46,723 nt of DNA from a bacterium (GTDB lineage: Bacteria > UBP6 > UBA1177 > JAKLFG01), in contig JAKLIW010000019.1 of NCBI GenBank assembly GCA_022709425.1, positions 1 through 46,723 of the forward strand, in the 5' to 3' direction. Position 1 is the first letter of the stretch; every line of letters begins with the position of its first letter. Of this stretch, positions 23,008 through 30,488 are shown piece after piece. Both the position numbers and the translations under genes were made by a program. The notes below the pieces were generated by a model. The model did no database searches. It was not told where the DNA came from and saw only the letters and a list, made by a program, of their open reading frames with translations.

Positions 23008-24626
23008 ATGTCCCGGATCTTCACAACGATCTTATTTATCGGCATCTTATTCGTTTCCTGCGACACTAAAAACACGGCTCCTCACGATGATGGCCTTTCC
23101 GGCGATGCCGATCTGCCGATCGACGGCGACAGTTTTGATGCCGATTCGGTGGATGGATTGGCCGATGTTGATGGAGAAAAGGACGAAAGCGACCCCAAGG
23201 ACGATGGACAGCCGGATGAAACCGTGTTGCCTGACGAGATAATACGCTGGGCGGCGATGACGACAGTTTGCTGACTGACGAACCGTTCGATGAGGACAGC
23301 CTTATCGACGACAGCGACCAGTTGATCCTGCCGCTCTGTTTCGAGAAGAACTGCGGCTCTCACGGCGATTGCAGTGTGCCCGACAATGTCTGCGCGCCGT
23401 ACATTTTCACCGAAGAATATGCCTGCGGTCCCGATATCGAAGATTTCGGCTATCAGGGAGAATGGCTCTGTCTGGAAGTGAATTGTGCTACCGATGCCGA
23501 CTGTCGCGATGATCTGGGGTATGTCTGCGTCCCGTTCGGCGGCCCGCTTCCCGAGTTTAACGAGGCGTCGTCGGTCTGCGCCCGCTCCCTGTCGGGGACC
23601 GCCTGCGCCGAGGAAGGGAAGAAGGTCTGCCAATTCGGAAGGGATATCGCCATCACCTGCACCGACGGCGTATGGAAACCCTATTTCTGTGAGGAGGGAT
23701 ACTCCTGCGAAAGCGGCGAATGCGTCCTTGAAATGCTCGACAGCGACGGCGAGGCCAACGATGCCGACATCATCCCGCCGCTTGAGACATGCGATAACAT
23801 CGACAACGACGGCGACACCCTCATCGACGAAGGGTGCGACGACGACGGCGATGGCTGGTGCGATATCACCATGGAGGTCTACGGCATCCCAACGATCTGC
23901 CCCAACGGGCTTTTGGACTGTAATGATGGCGATCTGAACATCTATCCCGGCTCGACGATCCATCAGGAAGCGGCCGATTACGACTGCGACAACCGCAAGG
24001 AATATCAGGCGACGATGACCCTGTCGGTCGACGACGAACTGGTGGAGCTCTGCGCCAACGGAACGCAGTTCGATCAAGACGAATTCGGCGGCAACTACGG
24101 CGATTGGGCCCGCGCCGACACCTACGGCGGCCCGAAACTGGTGCTGGAGTCGGGGACCAATGTCATCGGCATCCACGGCAAAGATGTGGGTCTTGCGATA
24201 TCGGCCTTTGTCGCGACCATTCAGGTCAACGGCACCATCATAATTTCGGATGGGGTCATGCCGCCGGATGACGGGATAGCCTACACGTCGCTTGATGACG
24301 AATGGGACGATGCTCTGTGGCGTTACTTTCCCGAGGCGGTCCCGACGCCCAACGCCGATTGGTGCGACAAGTGGTTCGACGACAGCGACTGGGGTCCCGC
24401 GATATTGGCGGGTACGAGCGGCACCGATCCGTCGGTCTACGGCAACCTCGGGACCGATCCGTGGTGGGGCGGCGCTTGTGGCCTGACAAAGTACGAACGG
24501 TGTCCTACCGCATTCGAGCCTTATTATACCGACGCTATCGCTGGGAACGAGCCCAAATGGATATGGGACTACAATCCTACCCAACTCGCCGATGCGTGGC
24601 TGCGCATCCGCATCGTGTTGCCGTGA
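23008..24626 (+). pseudogene. Cys-rich lipoprotein interrupted by a one-base frameshift
   Basis: From ATG 23008 (seven bases after GGGAGGG) the frame gives a lipoprotein signal with lipobox FVSC (Cys18, Asp at +2) and an acidic linker, then stops at 23274. The natural continuation lies in another frame: at about 23236-23238 one missing base would join L-P-D to D-N-T-L-G-G-D-D-D-S-L-L, and that frame runs to 24626. Restored, the protein would be about 539 residues. The body has EGF-like Cys-rich segments (CFEKNCGSHGDCS, CATDADCRDDLGYVC), a MopE-like metal-binding stretch (D-N-I-D-N-D-G-D-T-L-I-D-E-G-C-D and C-N-D-G-D-L-N-I-Y-P-G), and a C-terminal lectin-like beta domain. A sequencing error or a real recent inactivation both fit; the intact body favours the former or a very young mutation. 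No slippery homopolymer is present. Confidence 0.8.
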
Positions 24627-24637
24627 AGGAGGGAATA

Positions 24638-26671
24638 ATGAGATATCTCGCTCTCCCGATGACGGCGCTGTTCCTGCTCTTTATCGCCGCGTGCGACGAC
24701 GGCAAACCGGTCGGATCAGATCAGGACGGCGTCACCGACAACGTCGACCTCGCGGTCGACGAGGACACCGGCCTGCCCGACAAGGACGATGATCAGACCG
24801 ATCAGTCGGATCAGACGGATCTGTCCGATCAGATCATCCCCGACGACGATACCCTGTTCCCCGACGACCTCCTTTCGGACGACGATTCTCTGCTTCCCGG
24901 CGACCATGACGGCGATGGTATTCCCGATGCGGTCGAAAAGCCGGGCGGCGTGGCGGTCGATACCGACAAGGACGGCACCCCCGATTTTAAGGACGATGAC
25001 AGCGACAACGACGGCATACCCGATGCGGTCGAAGGGGTAGGCGATGCCGACAATGACGGAACGCTCGACTACCGCGATAAGGACAGTGATAACGACGGCA
25101 TTTCCGATGCGGTCGAGGCGGGAAGCGATCTGACCGAACCGGTCGATAGCGATGGCGACGGCACCCCCGATTATTGCGATATCGACTCGGACGGCGATGG
25201 CATCGGCGATCTCTACGAGGGGGTGAAAGATGCCGACGGCGACACGATTCCCAACTATCTCGACCTCGATGCCGATGGTGACGGGATCTCCGATTGCATC
25301 GAGAAGAATGGTAAGACTTTCAAGGATATCGATCAGGACGGCCAGCCCGACTGCAAGACGCCGCCCGACGCGGCGGTCGCCCCGGCCGACACCGACAGCG
25401 ATGACCGTTATGATTTCATCGACACCGACAGCGACGGCGACGGGCTCGGCGATGATCAGGAGGCGATATGTCCGAACCTGCAGAAAGATGGTCGCGTGTG
25501 GGCTGATGTCGATGGCGACGGATTCAGCGATCTGGCCGAGGCGGCGGTCGGCTCGAAGGTGTGCGACGGGGCGAATGGCGTCACCGATGTCGCCGGCATC
25601 GATTTCTATTTCGAACTGCCGTACCAGAAGCCCGAAAAGACCGACATCCTAACATTCACCCCCTCGGTGCAGAAGGCAGATGTCTTTTTCAACATCGACA
25701 CCACCGGTTCGATGGACGGCGAACTGTACAACCTCAAGCAATCGCTCTCCAGCACCATCATCCCGCAGATACGGCTTAAGATATCGGACAGCGCATTCGG
25801 CGTGGCCCAGTTCAAGGACGAGTACGAGCCATCGCTCATCCAGAACGATCCAACGACCGATACCATGACCTCGCAACTCGCGGTGAACGGGTTGACGGCC
25901 GAATTCGGCGGCGACGGTCCCGAAGCGGGATACTTCTCGCTCTACAATCTCGCGCTCAACGGCCAGTGGCGTCAGGCGGCCATACCGATGGCGGTCCACA
26001 TAACCGACGCCTCGTCGCACGAACGGGGGGCCGACAAGGCGACGACGCTCGCCTCGCTGGAAGGAAAGGGGATAAAGGTCCTCACCGTTTTCTCGACCGG
26101 CGGCTATGACGGGACGACGGCGCAGACACAGTTGACCGAACTTTCCGACTCCACCGGGGCAACGGTACCCGAATGCGCCGGGGCGGGACGGACCACCCTC
26201 ATGTACAGCATCGACGAGAATGGCAACGGACTCGACACGGCGATAGTGAACGGTATCGATGCGCTCGTGAAATATGCGGCGTTCGATGTCTACTCGCAGG
26301 CGGGGGATGACGGTGATACCGGGACCATCGATACCGGCTGTTTCCTGAAAAAGATAGAATCGTTGGCATTCACCGCGCCACCGGGGGACACCTGCGCGCC
26401 GGCAGCGGTCGCCGCATCTCTTAACGGCGCCGCCTACAACAACGGATTCACCAATTTCGTGACCGGCACCTCGAACCCCGCCGTGATCGGCTCATCGCTT
26501 ACATTCACGGTCCACGCCGAGAATGATACCTGCGTTACGCCGCTCGACCATGCACAGGTCTTCACGGCCGTTATCTATATCATCGATGCCGGTTCGGGGG
26601 CTTTTCTCGACACGCAGAATGTCACCATCATCGTCCCGGGCGAGATAAAACCGCTCGACGACGAATCCTGA
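24638..26671 (+). CDS. Lipoprotein with Asp-rich calcium repeats and von Willebrand A domain
   Basis: The 677-residue protein starts at ATG 24638, behind GGAGGGA. It has lipobox IAAC (Cys19, Asp at +2), an acidic linker holding a GATC-array-encoded DQTDQSDQTDLSDQ, and then about 230 residues of thrombospondin-type-3 repeats (D-S-D-N-D-G-I-P-D-A-V-E units). The von Willebrand A domain (about 345-560) has the MIDAS D354-T-T-G-S-M, with G-G-D-G-P-E-A and I-T-D-A-S. It is a paralogue of the gene at 15180 with closely matching domain order. Calcium should stiffen the repeats into a rod that presents the A domain for ligand binding. It lies 11 bases after the frameshifted lipoprotein gene, probably in one transcript. 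Confidence 0.88.
   Translation: MRYLALPMTALFLLFIAACDDGKPVGSDQDGVTDNVDLAVDEDTGLPDKDDDQTDQSDQTDLSDQIIPDDDTLFPDDLLSDDDSLLPGDHDGDGIPDAVEKPGGVAVDTDKDGTPDFKDDDSDNDGIPDAVEGVGDADNDGTLDYRDKDSDNDGISDAVEAGSDLTEPVDSDGDGTPDYCDIDSDGDGIGDLYEGVKDADGDTIPNYLDLDADGDGISDCIEKNGKTFKDIDQDGQPDCKTPPDAAVAPADTDSDDRYDFIDTDSDGDGLGDDQEAICPNLQKDGRVWADVDGDGFSDLAEAAVGSKVCDGANGVTDVAGIDFYFELPYQKPEKTDILTFTPSVQKADVFFNIDTTGSMDGELYNLKQSLSSTIIPQIRLKISDSAFGVAQFKDEYEPSLIQNDPTTDTMTSQLAVNGLTAEFGGDGPEAGYFSLYNLALNGQWRQAAIPMAVHITDASSHERGADKATTLASLEGKGIKVLTVFSTGGYDGTTAQTQLTELSDSTGATVPECAGAGRTTLMYSIDENGNGLDTAIVNGIDALVKYAAFDVYSQAGDDGDTGTIDTGCFLKKIESLAFTAPPGDTCAPAAVAASLNGAAYNNGFTNFVTGTSNPAVIGSSLTFTVHAENDTCVTPLDHAQVFTAVIYIIDAGSGAFLDTQNVTIIVPGEIKPLDDES
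24791..24835. repeat. GATC array A: five GATC sites at 9-bp spacing
   Basis: GATC begins at 24791, 24800, 24809, 24818 and 24827; a sixth, off-phase, is at 24832. Units fit GATC-N-G-(A/T)-C-N and encode Asp-(Gln/Leu)-(Thr/Ser). The array lies in the linker of the vWA lipoprotein. Parts can fold back, for example GATCTG (24818) with CAGATC (24830). Confidence 0.85.
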
Positions 26672-26682
26672 CCCTTATTCGA

Positions 26683-26725
26683 CGTACCGTCCCGATCGTC
26701 AACCATTCTTTGCGTGATCGGTACG
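26683..26725. repeat. Inverted repeat upstream of cstA
   Basis: CGTACCG (26683-26689) and CGGTACG (26719-26725) are perfect inverted arms about 29 bases apart, with a second possible GATC/GATC pairing inside. The right arm touches the -35 box of the cstA promoter. It could be an operator; no T-tract follows, so a terminator is unlikely. Confidence 0.4.
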
Positions 26726-26754
26726 TTTGACCTGCACGAAAATCGGAGTATACC
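26726..26754 (+). promoter_or_regulatory. Promoter of cstA
   Basis: TTTGAC (26726-26731), 17-base spacer, TATACC (26749-26754). GGAGG (26771-26775) and the ATG at 26782 follow. Confidence 0.5.
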
Positions 26755-26781
26755 AAAAAAAGATAACTGCGGAGGTGCGGT

Positions 26782-28482
26782 ATGAACGGCGCTATCCTGC
26801 TTCTTCTCGCGGCGGCATGGCTTGTCGCCGCCTATGTGTGGTACGGCAAAAAGACGATACAGCGGCGTCTCATGGAGCCACTCGACGGAGAGGGTACCCC
26901 GGCGGTCACCCGCAACGACGGCGTCGATTTCTGTCCCGCCCACCCGATGGTCCTGTTCGGCCACCATTTCTCCTCCATCGCAGGGGCCGGTCCTATCGTC
27001 GGTCCCATCATCGCGGCGGCGGCGTTCGGCTGGGGCCCGGCGCTTCTCTGGCCGCTTTTGGGGGGCGTCTTCATCGGAGCGGTGCACGACTATCTCGCGC
27101 TTATGATATCGGTACGGCACGGCGGCACCTCGATACCCGACATCGCCGACCGGTATGTGTCGCGGCGCGCCCGATTGCTCTTCATGATATTCGTCGAACT
27201 GGCGCTCATCCTCGTGGTGGCGGTCTTCGCGGCCATCACCGCAAAGATGTTCGTCACCACCCCCGAGATCGTCATCCCGACCTTCGGGGCGATACCGGTC
27301 GCGATGCTCTTCGGCCTGTTCCAGTACCGCTGGAGCGGCGTCGGCGGACCGCTATGGCTGCGGACGCTCCTCGCGTTCGGGGCATTGGTGGCGCTCATCT
27401 ATATCGGCTTCATCGCGCCGATTTCCCTGCCGTTCACGCCGGAGACGGCCTATATCGCATGGTTCGTCGCCCTGATGATCTACGGCTACTTTGCATCGGT
27501 ACTGCCGGTGTGGATACTGCTTCAGCCGCGCGACTACATCTCCAGCTGGGTGCTTATCGCCGGGACCCTGCTGGCCCTCATCGGCATCGCCGTCACCCAT
27601 CCGGGGATGAGTCTGGCGCTCACGGGAGATGTGGCCACGGCGGTGGAAGGGGCGAAACTGCCCCTCTTTTTCCGCTGGTCCGACCCGGAGGTGGGGCCGA
27701 TCGTGCCGTTCCTGTTCATCATCATCGCCTGCGGCGCGGTGTCGGGGTTCCATTCGATCATCGCCGGCGGGACCACCTCGAAGCAGTTGACCAAGGAAAA
27801 GGACGCGATGTTGGTATCGTTCGGCGCGATGCTGACCGAGTCGCTCATCGCCGTTATCGCGGTCATCGCGGCGGCCGGAGCGCTCTACTGGGTGGGCGAG
27901 GGGAGCCTGACGGCCGTGATGAAAAGCGCCAGTCCCATCGGGGTGTTCGGCGCCGGGTTCGGCCGCTTCACCGAGTTCCTTTTCGGGCCGAAAGTGGGAA
28001 CACTTGTCGGTATCACGATGATCAACATCTTCGTTATGACCACGCTCGATACGACGGTGCGTTTAGGAAGATTCCTGACGGTCGAGATGGCGGGTGATGC
28101 CTTCCCGCTCCTCAAACGGAACCGTCATCTGGCGACGCTCGTTCCGATCATTCCGGCGTTTCTGCTCGGCGTGAGCGGCGGCTGGAAGACGGTCTGGCCG
28201 GTTTTCGGCGCGGCGAACCAACTGGTCGGCGCGCTGGTTTTCATCATCCTGACCAGTTATCTCTACAGCCGGGGCAAACCGATACGCTACACCCTCTGGG
28301 CGACCATTTTCATGCTGGTGATGACCGTCGGGGCGCTTCTGTTCCTTGCATACGGATACTTATTTGGCGGAACTCCCCAGTATGTTCTGGGGCTTATATC
28401 GATCATTCTGGTGGTGCTCGCGGTCATGATGGCTGCCGAAGGGATGAAGCTTGTTACCGGCAATCATTCCGCAAAGAAATAA
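26782..28482 (+). CDS. cstA: Carbon starvation protein A family transporter
   Basis: The 566-residue polytopic membrane protein has the CstA N-terminal block F-G-H-H-F-S-S-I-A-G-A-G-P-I-V-G-P and the A-A-F-G-W-G-P-A-L-L-W stretch. A long series of membrane spans and the C-terminal CstA-type helices follow. CstA/BtsT-type proteins import pyruvate or peptides when carbon is short. It is shorter than E. coli CstA (about 700 residues) but in the range of the compact forms. It stands alone between lipoprotein genes under its own promoter. Confidence 0.92.
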   Translation: MNGAILLLLAAAWLVAAYVWYGKKTIQRRLMEPLDGEGTPAVTRNDGVDFCPAHPMVLFGHHFSSIAGAGPIVGPIIAAAAFGWGPALLWPLLGGVFIGAVHDYLALMISVRHGGTSIPDIADRYVSRRARLLFMIFVELALILVVAVFAAITAKMFVTTPEIVIPTFGAIPVAMLFGLFQYRWSGVGGPLWLRTLLAFGALVALIYIGFIAPISLPFTPETAYIAWFVALMIYGYFASVLPVWILLQPRDYISSWVLIAGTLLALIGIAVTHPGMSLALTGDVATAVEGAKLPLFFRWSDPEVGPIVPFLFIIIACGAVSGFHSIIAGGTTSKQLTKEKDAMLVSFGAMLTESLIAVIAVIAAAGALYWVGEGSLTAVMKSASPIGVFGAGFGRFTEFLFGPKVGTLVGITMINIFVMTTLDTTVRLGRFLTVEMAGDAFPLLKRNRHLATLVPIIPAFLLGVSGGWKTVWPVFGAANQLVGALVFIILTSYLYSRGKPIRYTLWATIFMLVMTVGALLFLAYGYLFGGTPQYVLGLISIILVVLAVMMAAEGMKLVTGNHSAKK

Positions 28483-28530
28483 AGCGAGCGAAATCGAACA
28501 CTTATTTCTGCCACTAAACTAAGAAAATAG

Positions 28531-28559
28531 TTGTCAAAAAGCGGACATTGGGTTATAGT
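28531..28559 (+). promoter_or_regulatory. Promoter of the LamG lipoprotein gene
   Basis: TTGTCA (28531-28536), 17-base spacer, TATAGT (28554-28559). The predicted start point makes ATG 28571 nearly leaderless and favours GTG 28604, which has AAGGAG (28592-28597) six bases upstream. Confidence 0.6.
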
Positions 28560-28603
28560 TTTGCGGTTTTATGGGTCTATTTACAGATACCAAGGAGTAT
28601 GCA

Positions 28604-30448
28604 GTGGCAACAGCGAAGAGAATGACTTGGTGCTTGATCGTGGTCACATTTTTCATTTTGCTCGGTTGTGACAGCGGCGCAAAGAAGATAGCGCCGAAAG
28701 ATATTGATGCAAGCACCGACGGCGATGAGCTTCTGATCGGCGAAGACGACCTTTCCTCCGATGATGCCGTCGACGGAACGTCAAAGGACGACCATGGACT
28801 GAAGGACGATACGATGGTATCCGACACCGATGTCGTGCCCGAAACCTGCGGTAACTCACAGGTGGACGAGGGCGAAGTATGCGACGGGAACCTCATTGAG
28901 TGTATCGATATCGATGATAATATCTACAGCGCCGGCAAGGCAACCTGTCTGGACACCTGCCTCGGCTGGGACACCGTTACCTGCGACGAGATCCCGCACA
29001 CCTGCGGCAACGGCATTGTCGAAGGCCCCGAGGTTTGCGACACCCAACTATTGACCAACTGCGTCGAGATCGACCCGGCTCAATATTCTGCAGGTAAAGC
29101 ATACTGTCTGGATGATTGCAGCGGCTACGACACGGTCACCTGCGAAGAGATAACGGAAGACAGCGATGTGGTGACGGATGACGACAATACCGCCGAGATC
29201 GACATAGTGCCCGATAGCGACACGGTCGGTTCCTGCGGATCGGCCCGATTCGACGGGTCGTCCGGCTATATCGAGGTGGCGCACGCCGCCCTGCTCAACC
29301 TGACCGGCAACTGGACCATCGAAGCGTGGGTCAATCAGGATACCAACGATGCCCTATCACCGATACTTCGTAAGGGGGGGGCGACGGCCTCGCCGGCGTA
29401 TTACATCTACGGGACCTACTTTCAATTCCTTTATACCGAGGCTCCTCGCGCCGGTTATTACTATGCCGCCGACACCTCCAGCGCGGTCGAGGCTACTGGT
29501 CCTGCGACCCCGGCGAATGGCGAATGGTATCACATCGCTTTGGTAAAGAACGGCTCGACCGTCACGACATTCATCGATGGCGTTGCCGGTAGTGCGATTA
29601 CCGATGCCAACAATGCCTATGCCAACAGCGAGAATCTTTACTTCGGTTCGCGCCAGTCGACTACGCCCGGTTATTTCGACGGCCTTATCGACGAGATCCG
29701 CATATCGAGCGTGGCGCGTTACACCGCATCGTTCACCCCGCAGGAGCGATTTGCGAACGACGCGAACACGGTCGGTCTCTGGCACTTCGAGGAAACGAGC
29801 GGCACGATCGCCGACAATGCGGCAGGCTCCGGACTCAACGGAACGCTCACCGGCGGCGTCACTTGGGAGGATGCCTGCGCGGCCGAAGGACCGATCGTCG
29901 TACCCGATGATGATGTAATGCCTGATGTTGATGTTGATGTTGATGTTGATGTTGACACTGCGACGGGGGTCATCGATACCATCGGCAGCGATCTTGAGCC
30001 CTACGTGGGCGATGTGAGTCGTATGCGCGGCAATTATTACTCCTGTGACACCGACAGCACTCTGACCGAGATAGAGATGTACCTCGATCCGGCCGCCGCG
30101 ACGACGGTTTATTTCGTGGTGTACGAGTCGACGACGCTCGACGGTACCTACTATCCGCTGGAAAGCGTTTCGCGGAGCGTTTCGGCCGCCGGGGCCGAGT
30201 TCTATACCTCCGGTCCGCTGACGGTCTCTTTGCAAGCGGGAACTTATTATTTTATCGGCGCGTGGTGGGGGTCGTCTGCTGCGGTGGGATATGCCGCCGA
30301 CACCTCCGCGACCTCCTACGATACCGCCTTCGGTGCATGGGACACCGGCATGACGCTCGAATCGGTGACCAGCGCCCCCGCTTCCATAGATTACGACTCG
30401 ACCTACTATGCGAACAATGCCTATTATCAGCGTTTGACGACCGAATAA
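28604..30448 (+). CDS. Lipoprotein with Cys modules, LamG domain and a novel C-terminal domain
   Basis: I start this 614-residue protein at GTG 28604, which gives a clean lipoprotein signal with ILLGC (Cys22, Asp at +2); ATG 28571 would add 11 residues. After an acidic linker come two Cys modules (C-G-N-x-x-V-x-E-G-E/P-x-V-C-D, each ending near T-C-D/E-E-I). A LamG/concanavalin-like domain (about 210-423) reads F-D-G-S-S-G-Y-I-E-V onward and includes G-x-W-Y-H-I-A-L-V and IDEIRISSVARY. A (Asp-Val)n spacer follows. The C-terminal domain (about 457-614) starts M-R-G-N-Y-Y-S-C and ends Y-Y-Q-R-L-T-T-E; it recurs in the next gene. LamG domains bind sugars or proteins, so a surface binding role is likely. 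It is the tandem paralogue of the 30489 gene. Confidence 0.85.
   Translation: MATAKRMTWCLIVVTFFILLGCDSGAKKIAPKDIDASTDGDELLIGEDDLSSDDAVDGTSKDDHGLKDDTMVSDTDVVPETCGNSQVDEGEVCDGNLIECIDIDDNIYSAGKATCLDTCLGWDTVTCDEIPHTCGNGIVEGPEVCDTQLLTNCVEIDPAQYSAGKAYCLDDCSGYDTVTCEEITEDSDVVTDDDNTAEIDIVPDSDTVGSCGSARFDGSSGYIEVAHAALLNLTGNWTIEAWVNQDTNDALSPILRKGGATASPAYYIYGTYFQFLYTEAPRAGYYYAADTSSAVEATGPATPANGEWYHIALVKNGSTVTTFIDGVAGSAITDANNAYANSENLYFGSRQSTTPGYFDGLIDEIRISSVARYTASFTPQERFANDANTVGLWHFEETSGTIADNAAGSGLNGTLTGGVTWEDACAAEGPIVVPDDDVMPDVDVDVDVDVDTATGVIDTIGSDLEPYVGDVSRMRGNYYSCDTDSTLTEIEMYLDPAAATTVYFVVYESTTLDGTYYPLESVSRSVSAAGAEFYTSGPLTVSLQAGTYYFIGAWWGSSAAVGYAADTSATSYDTAFGAWDTGMTLESVTSAPASIDYDSTYYANNAYYQRLTTE
29924..29953 (+). 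repeat. Hexanucleotide microsatellite (GATGTT)x5
   Basis: Five perfect GATGTT copies encode a run of Asp-Val pairs between two domains of the LamG lipoprotein. The six-base unit preserves the frame, so copy changes would alter spacer length rather than switch the gene off. Confidence 0.85.
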
Positions 30449-30488
30449 AGATAGGGGAACAGGGAAATTACACAAAGGGAGAGCTCCT

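Noticed and set aside
23082..24584. 500-codon minus-strand frame across the frameshifted lipoprotein
   Set aside because: It spans the frameshift without interruption, but has no signal, motif or ribosome binding site; the plus-strand Cys and MopE motifs are the real coding signal.
24900..25550. Tandem DNA repeat or CRISPR-like array
   Set aside because: The repetition is at protein level (Asp-rich calcium repeats of variable spacing and sequence), with no constant repeat and unique spacer pattern.
26727..28097. 456-codon frame overlapping cstA in another frame
   Set aside because: Translation is Arg/His-rich with no hydrophobic spans; the cstA frame has the family motifs, GGAGG and ATG.
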